The notes under the pieces: model-generated
Databases searched by the model: none
Told to the model about the DNA's origin: nothing
The model's input: only the letters and a program-made list of their open reading frames with translations
Part shown: positions 7,827 through 18,725 of the stretch, one piece after another
Layout: each line of letters starts with the position of its first letter
How positions within the stretch are numbered: position 1 is the first letter of the stretch
Position numbers and translations under genes: made by a program
Assembly (NCBI RefSeq): GCF_005889725.1
Contig: NZ_VCKX01000052.1
Coordinates: 1 to 52,064, forward strand
Source: Nonomuraea zeae
GTDB lineage: Bacteria > Actinomycetota > Actinomycetes > Streptosporangiales > Streptosporangiaceae
Length of the DNA stretch: 52,064 nt
Reading direction: 5' to 3'

Positions 7827-9187
7827 ATCAGGCTCCTGGCGTGCCGTGCGGCCTGGGCGTTGGAGGTGAAGACGGCCGCGCCCGCCTCGCGGAAGGCGGC
7901 GGCCTGGCGGTGCAGGTCCTGGGGATCGCCCTCCGTGCCGACGAGGGCGACCACGACGGTGGCGGGGGTGCGGGCGACGGCGTGGGCGAGCGAGGCGGCG
8001 GGGTCGGGGTCGGCGCCGTGGCCCAGCACGACGTCCATGAGCACCACCTCGGTCTCCCTGGCGCGGGAGAGCGCCTCCACGCGCAGCGTCGGGTCGATCA
8101 TCGGATGCGCCCTGCCCCTGGTGTACGCGTCGTCCCCGTAGTCGACGAAGTCGCCCTGGCCGGCGACCGCGCCGACGATCCGGGCGGCCTCCACGCTCAG
8201 CGTCCCCCCGGCGTACAGACCTTTGATCGTCTTGTGCGGCGCGCTCCTGCCCGTCCAGGCGGGCCAGGCCGGCCACTCGGGCACGGGCCTGCCCAGCGCG
8301 CGCAGCGCCTGCTCGGCCGCCTCGGTCAGGTCCGGCGCCCCTTCCTGGAGCAGCGCCCGCACCACCGGGGTACGCAGCCGCTCCTCGGCCGCGCGCACCG
8401 TCCGCGCCACCTCGGGGGAGGGCGGCTTGGAGACGAGCACGATCAGCTCGGTGGCCGGGTCCTCGTCGAGCAGGCGCAGGGCGTGCAGCGTGGACAGGCC
8501 GCCGACCTCGGCCGACAGGTCCCTGCCGCCCACCCCGAGCACGTGGCTGACGCCCGTGTCCGCCCAGTCGAGCAGGCAGGTCACCTGCTGGGCGCCGGTG
8601 CCGGAGGCGGCCACCACGCCGACGGGGCCGGGCGCGAGGACGTTCGCGAAGCCGAGGCCCACGCCGCCGATCACCGCCGTGCCGCAGTCGGGGCCCATCA
8701 CCAGGACGCCCTTCTCCTCCGCCAGCTCCTTCAGCCGCCGCTCCCGCGCCACGGAGACGCCGTCGCTGAAGATCATGACCGGCAGCCCGGCCTGGATCGC
8801 GTCCAGCGCCTCGGCGAAGGCGTGCTCGCCGGGGACCGAGACCAGGACCAGGTCGGCCGGGGTCCCGGAGGCCCGGGCGGCCGAGAAGGTGGTCAGCGGC
8901 GGCTGCTCCGACGCGGTCTCCTGCGGCTGGAACCCGCTCAGCCGCCGGTCCGCCTCCGCCACGGCCGCCTCCGGGTCGCCGGCCCGCAGAGCGATCAGCA
9001 GGTCGCCCGAGCCGGCCTCGGGGACGGTGAAGCCCAGATCCCTGATGACGGAGACGTTCAGCTCGGTGGCCATCGCGACCATGGCCGCCTCCACGCCGGG
9101 CAGCTCGGTCAGCGCGCGGCTGACCCGCATGAGGGTGACCGAGTCGTAGTACGCGCCCCTGCGTACCAGGACCAGCTCCCGGCTCAT
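7823..9187 (-). CDS. FdrA/AllF-like acyl-CoA synthetase-fold protein
   Basis: This 454-residue protein belongs to the FdrA family, with succinyl-CoA-synthetase-like Rossmann domains. The N-terminal part (1-95) has RRGAYYDSVTLMRVS and an LNVSVI segment. The middle carries PVMIFSDGVSVARE, VMGPDCGTAVIGGVGLGFAN and GVVAASGTGAQQV, typical of CoA-ligase-type nucleotide/phosphate loops. The C-terminal part has KGLYAGGTLSVEA and VDYGDDAYTRGRAHPMIDP. It is shorter than E. coli FdrA (about 555 residues). As AllF it would form the oxamate carbamoyltransferase complex with the DUF1116 and DUF2877 proteins. It is coupled on both sides by four-base overlaps (ATGA with DUF2877, GTGA with DUF1116), which supports a stoichiometric complex. 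Confidence 0.88.
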   Translation of the reverse strand: MSRELVLVRRGAYYDSVTLMRVSRALTELPGVEAAMVAMATELNVSVIRDLGFTVPEAGSGDLLIALRAGDPEAAVAEADRRLSGFQPQETASEQPPLTTFSAARASGTPADLVLVSVPGEHAFAEALDAIQAGLPVMIFSDGVSVARERRLKELAEEKGVLVMGPDCGTAVIGGVGLGFANVLAPGPVGVVAASGTGAQQVTCLLDWADTGVSHVLGVGGRDLSAEVGGLSTLHALRLLDEDPATELIVLVSKPPSPEVARTVRAAEERLRTPVVRALLQEGAPDLTEAAEQALRALGRPVPEWPAWPAWTGRSAPHKTIKGLYAGGTLSVEAARIVGAVAGQGDFVDYGDDAYTRGRAHPMIDPTLRVEALSRARETEVVLMDVVLGHGADPDPAASLAHAVARTPATVVVALVGTEGDPQDLHRQAAAFREAGAAVFTSNAQAARHARSLM

Positions 9188-10038
9188 CGGGGCCCGCTCA
9201 GGGACAGGACCGCGGCCAGGCCGATGCCGACGCCCTGGGCGAGGTCCGAGCCCGAGGTGTGGCCCAGGCGGTGCAGGCGGCGCAGGGCTGGTTCGAGTGC
9301 CTGCCGGCCGGTGATGCCGCGCAGCACCGCGATGACCTCGGGGCTGGCCTCGCCCCTGGCCGCGCAGTGCAGGAGCGTGGCCGACAGGGGAGTCGTCCGC
9401 GTGCGCGCGTCGAACGTGACGGTCGCCGCCAGCCAGTCGGCCAGCCAGATCGCCCGGTCCGCGCCGGCCGCCGCGCCCAGGTGCCGCAGCGTCACCAGCA
9501 GCCCGGCCAGGACGTCGTCGCCGCTCGGCGTGAGCCCGGGCCCCAGGCCCACGAGCTGCTCCGCCGCCGTCACCGCGCCGAGCAGCCAGCCTTCGGCGCA
9601 GCTGCCGGCCAGCATCTCGACCGCCCCGTTGCCGGACAGCCCCGGGTCCGGGGGGTCGCCGAGGCAGGCGGCGGCGTGTTCGAGGCGGGCCCGGTCGGTC
9701 CGGCCCAGCGGCGGGGCCGGGTCCCACCAGCGGCGCACGCTCAGGCTGAGTGAGCCCAGGTCGATGGCGCGGTCGCCCACCGAGGCGTCGTCACCCACCG
9801 TGACGTGCGGCAGCGGGCCGGCCAGCAGCACGGAGTTGGGCAGCCGGGTGGCCGCGCCCGTGATGACGGCGAGCACCGAAGGCTCCAACTCGGTCCTGAC
9901 CTCCAGGTACACCCCCGCGGGGAACGCGGCGAGCACGCGCGCCGGGCGACGGGACCCCTCCAGCACGGGACGGACCGCCGCGCTGGCCGCGCCCGTGACG
10001 TGGATGCGGGCACGCCGCGCATGAGTACTGACGGTCAC
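9184..10038 (-). CDS. DUF2877 (YlbF/AllH-like) protein
   Basis: This 284-residue protein bears the DUF2877 signature GLGPGLTPSGDDVLAGLL and a downstream LAATVTFDARTRTTPLSATL segment. E. coli YlbF (AllH) is the third component assigned to oxamate carbamoyltransferase. I placed the start at GTG 10038 because GGGAGG lies five bases upstream; the open frame extends 24 codons further without a ribosome site. It is the first gene of the DUF2877-FdrA-DUF1116 operon and is divergent from pucR. No carbamate kinase, the usual partner that would make ATP from carbamoyl phosphate, is encoded in this window. Confidence 0.85.
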   Translation of the reverse strand: MTVSTHARRARIHVTGAASAAVRPVLEGSRRPARVLAAFPAGVYLEVRTELEPSVLAVITGAATRLPNSVLLAGPLPHVTVGDDASVGDRAIDLGSLSLSVRRWWDPAPPLGRTDRARLEHAAACLGDPPDPGLSGNGAVEMLAGSCAEGWLLGAVTAAEQLVGLGPGLTPSGDDVLAGLLVTLRHLGAAAGADRAIWLADWLAATVTFDARTRTTPLSATLLHCAARGEASPEVIAVLRGITGRQALEPALRRLHRLGHTSGSDLAQGVGIGLAAVLSLSGPR

Positions 10039-10168
10039 CGGACCTCCCATCCGACCTTGGACCTGACCGTAGAACGGGCCGGGAACCCTCCGTACGGGTA
10101 AATTTGCCAACAGTCAGCGGGAAGGTTGGCTCTTCCTGACAGACGGCTTCTGGGGTCACAATTTCCCC
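10039..10168. promoter_or_regulatory. Divergent control region, allH-like operon / pucR
   Basis: The 130-base gap must hold both promoters. It contains an inverted repeat GCCAAC (10106-10111) / GTTGGC (10125-10130) in an A/T-richer patch, a plausible PucR operator. For pucR, CTGACA (10136) and CACAAT (10157) resemble -35/-10 boxes, but the 15-base spacer is short and the start codon follows only six bases later. All assignments here are tentative. Confidence 0.35.
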
Positions 10169-11770
10169 ATGGAGCCCCCAGTCCGTCTCGCGAGCACCGG
10201 AACGATCATTCACGGAGTGTCCGTCGGAGAGGTGCTCGGCGTCTCGACGCTCGCGGACGCCAGGCTCATCGCGGGGGAGAGCGGGCTGGGCCGCATCGTG
10301 CAGCGGCTCAACGTCATGGAGGTCCCCGACATCCTGGCCTGGGTCAAGCCGCACGAGCTGTTGCTGACCACCGGCTACCCACTGCGCAACACGCCGCAGT
10401 CGCTCGGCCGGCTGGTGGCCGACCTGGACGAGCGCGGGCTGGCCGCGCTGGCGATCAAGCTGGGCCGGTACGTGGACGAGCTGCCCGGCGAGATGGTCGA
10501 GCAGGCCGACCGGCTCGGCTTCCCGCTCATCCTGCTGCCGAACGACGTCGGCTTCGACGACATACTCAACCAGGTGCTCACCGACATCCTGAACCGGCAG
10601 GCCGCCGTGCTGGCCCGCGCGGAGGAGGCGCACCGGGCGCTGGTCCAGGTGGTGCTGGCCGGCGGCGGGCTGAACGAGGTCACCGCCGAGGTGGCGCAGC
10701 TGCTCGACGTGTCGGTGGCGGCCGTGGACGGCTCCGGCCGGGTGCTGGCCACCGCTGGGGCCGACGGCCACGTCGCCGTGCTGCGCGAGTCGATCACCCG
10801 CGAGGGGCCGCCGTCGTCGCCCGCCGGGGGGCGGCTGCGGGCGTTCGCGTCGGTGCCCGTGCTGGCCGGCGGGCACCATCACGGCAGGATCGTCGCCTAC
10901 AGCGCGTCGGGGGCCATCAGGGACAGCGACGTCGGCATCCTCGAGCGCGCCGCCACCGTCGCCGCGCTCGTGGTCACCCGGCAGGAGGCGGTCAACGCCG
11001 TCGAGAGCAAATACCGGGCCGACTTCCTGCGCGACGTGCTCACCGGGCGGGCGGGCACGGCCGAGCGGGTGACGACCAGGGCCAGGGCGTTCGGGTGGGA
11101 CCTGTCGCGGCCGGTGACGGTGCTGGTGGCCGAGCTCGACCCGGAGGGGGACGAGCGCAGCGCGCAGGACCGGCTGGTGGCGTGCTGGACCGCGGCGATG
11201 CGGCGGCACGACCCGCGCGGGGCGGTGGCGGGGTTCTCGCACGAGGTGGTGGCCGTGGTGGACGCCTCGATCGACGCGACGAGGGTGGCCAAGGACGCCG
11301 CCTCGGCGTTCGCCGACGTGCCGCCCGCGACGTTCTCGACCGGGACGTCGCGGCCGAGCCCGCGGGCGGAGACGCTGCCCGAGGCGTACTCGCAGGCGCT
11401 GAAGGCGGCCAGGGTTGGGCGGCAGCTGCACGGCCCCGGCGCGGTGGCCCACTTCGACCAGCTCGGGGTCTACCGGCTGCTGTCCCTGGTGAACGACACC
11501 GAGGAGCTGCACGCGTTCGTACGGGAGACGCTGGGCCCGCTGGCCTCCGACGACGACGCCGAGAACGCCGACCTCAGGCGCACCCTCCAGGTGCTCCTGG
11601 AGACCAACCTGAACGTGGCGGAGACGGCCAGGCGGCTGCACTTCCACTACAACACGCTGCGCTACCGCATCGGGAAGCTGGAGCGCCTGCTCGGGAACTT
11701 CACCGACGACCCGCACCTGCGCCTCAATCTGACCCTGGCCCTGCACGTGCTGCGCATGCGGGGCATCTAG
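10169..11770 (+). CDS. PucR family transcriptional regulator
   Basis: This 533-residue cytosolic activator has an N-terminal PucR domain (about 18-140: TLADARLIAGESGLGRIVQ, VKPHELLLTTGYPL, AIKLGRYVDELP). A GAF/GGDEF-like central region follows (about 165-420). The C-terminal PucR-type helix-turn-helix is at about 470-525 (LLETNLNVAETARRLHFHYN, TLRYRIGKLERLLG). PucR proteins regulate purine or allantoin catabolism; the founding member is from Bacillus subtilis. Here the gene is divergent from the AllFGH-like operon and upstream of nucleobase permeases and a molybdenum hydroxylase, so control of nucleobase-derived nitrogen use is the natural inference. The effector is unknown. Confidence 0.92.
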   Translation: MEPPVRLASTGTIIHGVSVGEVLGVSTLADARLIAGESGLGRIVQRLNVMEVPDILAWVKPHELLLTTGYPLRNTPQSLGRLVADLDERGLAALAIKLGRYVDELPGEMVEQADRLGFPLILLPNDVGFDDILNQVLTDILNRQAAVLARAEEAHRALVQVVLAGGGLNEVTAEVAQLLDVSVAAVDGSGRVLATAGADGHVAVLRESITREGPPSSPAGGRLRAFASVPVLAGGHHHGRIVAYSASGAIRDSDVGILERAATVAALVVTRQEAVNAVESKYRADFLRDVLTGRAGTAERVTTRARAFGWDLSRPVTVLVAELDPEGDERSAQDRLVACWTAAMRRHDPRGAVAGFSHEVVAVVDASIDATRVAKDAASAFADVPPATFSTGTSRPSPRAETLPEAYSQALKAARVGRQLHGPGAVAHFDQLGVYRLLSLVNDTEELHAFVRETLGPLASDDDAENADLRRTLQVLLETNLNVAETARRLHFHYNTLRYRIGKLERLLGNFTDDPHLRLNLTLALHVLRMRGI

Positions 11771-11781
11771 GCTTTGGAGTC

Positions 11782-11985
11782 GTGGACTTCGAACTGCGCT
11801 CCGAATACATCCCCCTGTGCGACCTGCTGAAATACTGCGGGATCACCGAGACCGGGGGCATGGCCAAGCACCTCGTGGCCGAGGGCATGGTCATGGTGGA
11901 CGGGGAGGTCGAGCTGCGGAAGCGGGCCAAGATCCGGTCGGGCCAGGTCGTCAGCGGCGAAGGGTTCTCGATCCGGGTGGAGTGA
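11782..11985 (+). CDS. S4 domain RNA-binding protein (YbcJ-like)
   Basis: This 67-residue protein consists almost entirely of one S4 RNA-binding fold. It opens DFELRSEYIPLCDLLKYCGI and continues with GMAKHLVAEGMVMVDGEVEL and RKRAKIRSGQVV, the helix-turn and KR-rich beta-hairpin of the family. Such YbcJ/YaaA-type proteins bind structured RNA; the cellular target is unknown. The GTG start at 11782 is preceded by GGAG. It lies only 11 bases after pucR but has no obvious link to its neighbours' metabolism. Confidence 0.85.
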   Translation: MDFELRSEYIPLCDLLKYCGITETGGMAKHLVAEGMVMVDGEVELRKRAKIRSGQVVSGEGFSIRVE

Positions 11986-12097
11986 CGCGCCCCTACTCGC
12001 CGCCCACCGCACCGCGGCTGATCGCCACCCTCTATTGTGCTCTCCGACATCTGATGGGGAACATACCCGCTGGTCAGGCGGGAGATAGAGGTGGTTC

Positions 12098-13444
12098 GTG
12101 GCGTTCGGGTGGAAGTTGCACGGCGATGGCAAGCGCCTGACGCCCGGAGAGGTGGTCAAGCCGGACGAGCGGCTGAGCTGGCCCCGGATGGTGGGGTTCG
12201 GGGCGCAGCACGTGATCGCGATGTTCGGCGCCACGTTCGTCTTCCCGCTGGTCATGGGGCTGGACGCGAACCTCGCCGTGATGATGTCCGGCGTCGCGAC
12301 GATCCTCTTCCTGCTCATCGTGCGCGGGAAGATCCCGAGTTACGTGGGGTCCAGCGCCTCCTTCGTGGGCGCGGTGACGGCCATCAGGGCGGCGGGCGGC
12401 GGCGACGCGACCGTCACCGGCGCGCTGCTCGCCGTCGGCCTCGTGCTGGCCGTGTGCGGATACGTCATCCACCGGCTGGGCGTGCAGGTCATCCACCGGA
12501 TCTTCCCGCCGATCGTCACCGGCGGCGTGGTCATGCTCATCGGCTTCGGGATGGCCTACGTGGCGGCGGACGTCTACTGGCCGAAGGACCCGTGGGTGGC
12601 GCTGCTGACGATGGCGGCGACGTTCGTGTTCATCGGGCTGCTGCGCGGGTTCCTCGGGCGGATCGGTGTCCTGCTGGGCCTGGTCTTCGGGTTCGTGCTG
12701 TCGTGGGTGTGGGACCTCGTGGGCGGGAAGATCTCCGCGCCCGACGCCGCCGGCAACGTGACCGAGCACTTCCGGGTCAACCTGGACGGCGTCGCCGCGG
12801 CCGACTGGATCGGGCTGCCCAGCCTGCACGGGCCCGTCTTCGAGGTCTCCGCCATCGTGCTGGTGCTGCCCGTGGTGATCGCGCTGATCGCGGAGAACGT
12901 CGGGCACGTCAAGGCCGTCGGGGAGATGACGGGCGCGGACGTCGACGCCTACATGGGGCGGGCCGTGCTGGCCGACGGCGTCGGGACCGTGGTGGCGACG
13001 TCGGTCGGCGGGGCGGCCACGACCACGTACGCGGAGAACATCGGCGTCATGGCGGCCACCAAGGTCTACTCCACGGCCGCCTACTACATCGCCGGGATCA
13101 TCGCGATCCTGTTCGGGCTGTGCCCCAAGTTCGGGGCGCTGATCGCCGCCACCCCCGACGGCGTGCTCGGCGGGGTGACGACCATCCTGTACGGCATGAT
13201 CGGCCTGCTCGGCGCCAAGATCTGGATCGAGAACCGGGTCGACCTGTCCGACCCCGTCAACCTGCTGCCCACCGGAGCGGGGATCATCCTCGCCGTCGGC
13301 CCCGTCGCGTTCCCGATCACCGGCACGTTCGCGCTGAGCGGGATCGCGCTCGGCACGATCGTCCTGCTGCTGGGCTACCACCTGCTGCGGGCGGGCCGCC
13401 GCCGCGAGGAGGCACACCCGGAGACGCCCTCACCGGAGGGCTGA
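12098..13444 (+). CDS. NCS2 uracil/xanthine-type permease 1
   Basis: This 448-residue nucleobase-cation symporter is of the UraA/RutG branch. It has the 14-segment NCS2 fold with VGFGAQHVIAMFGATFVFPL (helix 1), the substrate-site helix 8 motif ALIAENVGHVKAVGEMTG and helix 10 motif TTTYAENIGVMAATKVYS. The glutamates in these motifs bind the base. GTTTYAENIGV and the C-terminal GAKIWIEN stretch look like pyrimidine (RutG/UraA) rather than xanthine/urate carriers, although the neighbouring molybdenum hydroxylase would suit an oxidisable base. The GTG start at 12098 follows GAGGTGG. It is closely similar over its whole length to the next gene. Confidence 0.92.
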   Translation: MAFGWKLHGDGKRLTPGEVVKPDERLSWPRMVGFGAQHVIAMFGATFVFPLVMGLDANLAVMMSGVATILFLLIVRGKIPSYVGSSASFVGAVTAIRAAGGGDATVTGALLAVGLVLAVCGYVIHRLGVQVIHRIFPPIVTGGVVMLIGFGMAYVAADVYWPKDPWVALLTMAATFVFIGLLRGFLGRIGVLLGLVFGFVLSWVWDLVGGKISAPDAAGNVTEHFRVNLDGVAAADWIGLPSLHGPVFEVSAIVLVLPVVIALIAENVGHVKAVGEMTGADVDAYMGRAVLADGVGTVVATSVGGAATTTYAENIGVMAATKVYSTAAYYIAGIIAILFGLCPKFGALIAATPDGVLGGVTTILYGMIGLLGAKIWIENRVDLSDPVNLLPTGAGIILAVGPVAFPITGTFALSGIALGTIVLLLGYHLLRAGRRREEAHPETPSPEG

Positions 13445-13534
13445 GCCCCATGTGCGTGAGGGTTCCTCTGGTCCGGGGCGCAGATTTGGCAGATCATGCC
13501 CGTGTAGGAGCGTGCCGGCGGTCCTAATGTGCCC

Positions 13535-13562
13535 GCAACGGAACGTGCCGCCGGCCCGTTGC
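13535..13562 (+). promoter_or_regulatory. Inverted repeat upstream of the second permease
   Basis: GCAACGG and CCGTTGC form a seven-base dyad in the 143-base gap between the two permease genes, 25 bases before the second start codon. It may be an operator or a weak attenuator-like hairpin. A near-copy of its flank (CGTGCCGGCGG / CGTGCCGCCGG) lies just upstream. No T tract follows. Confidence 0.3.
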
Positions 13563-13587
13563 AAGGCCCAGTACAAGAGGGGCTCTC

Positions 13588-15018
13588 ATGGTTGTGGGAT
13601 GGACCAAACACGGTGACGGCAAGCATCTGGCCCCCGGCGAGGTGGTCAGGCCCGACGAGAGGCTGACCTGGCCCCGGATGGTGGGGTTCGGGGCGCAGCA
13701 CGTGATCGCGATGTTCGGCGCGACGTTCGTCTTCCCGCTGGTCATGGGGCTGGACCCGAACGTCGCCGTGATGATGTCCGGCGTCGCGACGATCATGTTC
13801 CTGCTGATCGTGAAGGGGAAGGTGCCCAGCTACCTGGGCACCAGCGCGTCCTTCGTGGGCGGGGTGTTCGCGATCAGGGCCGCGGCCGGCGGCGACGTCG
13901 CGAACGCCGACGCGCTCGTGACCGGCTCCATCCTGGTCGCCGGGTTCGTGCTGGCGCTGGCCGGGCTGGCCATCCACTTCCTCGGCGTGCAGATCATCCA
14001 CCGCATCTTCCCGCCCGTGGTCACCGGCGCGGTGGTGATGCTGATCGGGTTCGGGCTGGCGTTCGTGGTGGCGGACGTCTACTGGCCGCAGGATCACTGG
14101 GTCGCGCTCGTCACGATGCTGGTCACGTTCCTGGTGATCGTGCTGTTCAAGGGGTTCATCGGGCGGATCGGCGTGCTGGTCGGGCTGGTGACCGGGTTCG
14201 TGCTGTCGTGGGTGCTGGACCGGACGGCGGGGCAGATCACCTCCGTCCTGCCCGGCGCCAACCTGCGGGACGCGGCCGGGGCGGCCTGCCCGGCGGAGGG
14301 CACGTACTGCGTGGCCACCGCGTTCCCGCACGACCGGGTGAGCTTCGACGCCGTGGCCGACGCCCCGTGGTTCGGGCTGCCCAGCTTCCACGCCCCCGAC
14401 TTCAAGACCTCGGCCGTGCTGCTGGTGCTGCCCGCGGTCATCGCGCTCATCGCGGAGAACATCGGGCACGTCAAGGCCGTCGGCGAGATGACCGGGACCG
14501 ACGTGGACCCGTACGTGGGCCGCGCCGTGCTGGCCGACGGCGTCGGCACCATGGTCACCAGCGCGGTCGGCGGCTCGCCCACGACCACGTACGCGGAGAA
14601 CATCGGCGTGATGGCGGCCACCAAGGTCTACTCGACCGCCGCCTACTACATCGCGGGGATCATCGCGATCCTGTTCGGGCTGTGCCCCAAGTTCGGGGCG
14701 CTGATCGCGGCGACGCCCGGTGGCGTGCTGGGCGGCGTCACGGTCATCCTGTACGGCATGATCGGCCTGCTCGGCGCCAAGATCTGGATCGAGAACCGGG
14801 TGAACTTCGCCGACCCGGTCAACATGGTTCCGATCGGCGCGGGAATCATTCTCGCCATCGGACCTGTGCAGCATCTCATCGGGGGCGACTTCACCCTCGA
14901 AGGCATCGCGCTCGGCACCATCGTCGTGCTGGGCGGCTATCACCTGCTGCGCGCGATCGCCGGTCGCGCCGAAGAGCCGGCGCCTGTCCCGGAGCCGACG
15001 AGGAGCGATCCCGGGTGA
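13588..15018 (+). CDS. NCS2 uracil/xanthine-type permease 2
   Basis: This 476-residue paralogue of the preceding permease shares the same helix 1, helix 8 (ALIAENIGHVKAVGEMTG) and helix 10 (TTTYAENIGVMAATKVYS) motifs. Differences are a small insertion near residue 112 (NADALVTG) and a longer periplasmic loop at about 215-255 with two cysteines (AACPAEGTYC) that could form a disulfide. Tandem duplication is evident. Its TGA overlaps the GTG of the FAD-subunit gene (GTGA), so it is translationally coupled to the molybdenum hydroxylase. This suggests that the enzyme acts on the base carried by this permease. Confidence 0.92.
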   Translation: MVVGWTKHGDGKHLAPGEVVRPDERLTWPRMVGFGAQHVIAMFGATFVFPLVMGLDPNVAVMMSGVATIMFLLIVKGKVPSYLGTSASFVGGVFAIRAAAGGDVANADALVTGSILVAGFVLALAGLAIHFLGVQIIHRIFPPVVTGAVVMLIGFGLAFVVADVYWPQDHWVALVTMLVTFLVIVLFKGFIGRIGVLVGLVTGFVLSWVLDRTAGQITSVLPGANLRDAAGAACPAEGTYCVATAFPHDRVSFDAVADAPWFGLPSFHAPDFKTSAVLLVLPAVIALIAENIGHVKAVGEMTGTDVDPYVGRAVLADGVGTMVTSAVGGSPTTTYAENIGVMAATKVYSTAAYYIAGIIAILFGLCPKFGALIAATPGGVLGGVTVILYGMIGLLGAKIWIENRVNFADPVNMVPIGAGIILAIGPVQHLIGGDFTLEGIALGTIVVLGGYHLLRAIAGRAEEPAPVPEPTRSDPG

Positions 15019-15887
15019 AGCCGCCGCCCTTCGAGTACCACGCGCCCCGCGACGTCGGCGAGGCGCTGCGGACCCTCGCCGAGGTGGGCGGGAAGGTGCT
15101 GGCCGGGGGGCAGAGCCTGATCCCCATGCTCAACATGCGGCTGGCCGCGCCCGGGCATCTGGTCGACATCAACCGCGTCGCCGGCCTGGAGTCGATCGCC
15201 GCGACGCGCGGCGGGGTCGAGGTGGGCGCGCTGGTCAGGCACGCGCAGGCGGAGCGCTCGGGCGCGCACCCGCTGCTCGCGCGGGCGCTGCGGCTGGTCG
15301 CGCACCCGGTGATCCGCAACAGGGGGACGGTGGTGGGCAGCCTCGTGCACGCCGACCCGGCCGCCGAGCTGCCCGCGGTGCTGGCCGTGCTGGACGGGCA
15401 CGTCCGCCTCGCCCGCTGGGACGGGTCCGCCGAGGTGGTGCGCGAGGTGGCCGCACGAGACTTCTTCACCGGGCCGATGGAGTCGGCGGCCGAGCCGGGC
15501 GAGCTGGCCGTGTCGGCCTTCTTCCCCGCGCTGGGCCCGCGGACCGGCGGCGCGTTCGAGGAGGTGGCCAGGCGGCACGGCGACTACGCGCTGGCCGGCG
15601 TCTGCGCCGTGGTCACGCTGGACGAGGACGGCCAGGTCGAGGCCACCAGGGTCGCCTGCGTCGGCGTCGGGCCGACGCCGGTCGTCGTGGACCTGAGCGG
15701 CGCGTGCGCGGGCACGCCCGCGCACGCCGCCGAGTGGGGTGCGATGGCCCAGATCGTGCGGTCGTGGACCGAGCCGGACGACGACGTCCACGCCTCGGCC
15801 GCCTACCGCGGGCACCTGGTGGGGGTGCTCGCCGAGCGGGCGCTGCGCAACGCGGCGAGAGAGGGGGCGGCGGCCCGTGGAGCATGA
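15015..15887 (+). CDS. Molybdenum hydroxylase FAD-binding subunit (CoxM/XdhB-like)
   Basis: This 290-residue middle subunit of a xanthine dehydrogenase/CO dehydrogenase-type enzyme has FAD-binding loops AGGQSLIPMLNMRLAAPGHL near residue 34 and RNRGTVVGSLVHADPAAELP near 98. The C-terminal CO_deh_flav_C domain includes GDYALAGVCAVVTL. It passes electrons from the 2Fe-2S subunit to NAD or another acceptor. The GTG start overlaps the permease stop codon, and its end overlaps the next gene by 11 bases. Order FAD subunit, 2Fe-2S subunit, Mo subunit is a common coxMSL-like arrangement. Confidence 0.93.
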   Translation: MKPPPFEYHAPRDVGEALRTLAEVGGKVLAGGQSLIPMLNMRLAAPGHLVDINRVAGLESIAATRGGVEVGALVRHAQAERSGAHPLLARALRLVAHPVIRNRGTVVGSLVHADPAAELPAVLAVLDGHVRLARWDGSAEVVREVAARDFFTGPMESAAEPGELAVSAFFPALGPRTGGAFEEVARRHGDYALAGVCAVVTLDEDGQVEATRVACVGVGPTPVVVDLSGACAGTPAHAAEWGAMAQIVRSWTEPDDDVHASAAYRGHLVGVLAERALRNAAREGAAARGA

Positions 15888-16349
15888 GATCACGCTCGTC
15901 GTGAACGGCACGGTCAGGCGCGTACGCGTGCCGGCGCGGCGGCTGCTGTCCGACTGCCTGCGCCACGACCTGGGCCTGACCGGCACCCACGTGGGCTGCG
16001 AGCACGGCGTCTGCGGCTGCTGCACGGTGCTGCTCGACGGCGAGCCGGTGCGCTCGTGCCTGACGTTCGCGGTGACCGTGGACGAGCGCGAGATCACCAC
16101 CGTGGAGGGGCTGGCCGACGGCGAGCGGATGTCGCCCGTGCAGCGGGCCTTCGCCGAGTGCCACGGGCTGCAGTGCGGGTTCTGCACGCCCGGGTTCCTG
16201 TGCACGGTGACCGCGCTGCTGCGCGACAACCCGGCGCCGACGCACGAGGAGGTGCTCGAAGGGATCTCGGGCAACCTGTGCCGCTGCACCGGCTACCAGA
16301 ACATCGTCAAGGCCGTACACCGGGCCGCCGAGCTGCTGGCGGAGGAAGC

Positions 16350-16353
<4 letters not shown>
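15877..16353 (+). CDS. Molybdenum hydroxylase 2Fe-2S subunit (CoxS/XdhC-like)
   Basis: This 158-residue protein has two iron-sulfur clusters. The plant-ferredoxin-type domain has ligands C41, C46, C49 and C61 (GCEHGVCGCCTVLLDG). The helical C-terminal domain has ligands C100, C103, C135 and C137 (QCGFCTPGF and NLCRCTGY). The glutamine just before C100 is the usual contact to the molybdopterin. Length is normal for the family. The GTG start lies inside the end of the FAD-subunit gene and the TGA overlaps the ATG of the large subunit, so all three are coupled. Confidence 0.94.
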
Positions 16354-18707
<2,354 letters not shown>

Positions 18708-18725
18708 CATGGGATGATCGTCGGC

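Noticed and set aside
9184..10110. Longer start of the DUF2877 gene at 10110
   Set aside because: No ribosome site there, and the extension runs into the divergent promoter region; GTG 10038 has GGGAGG at good distance.
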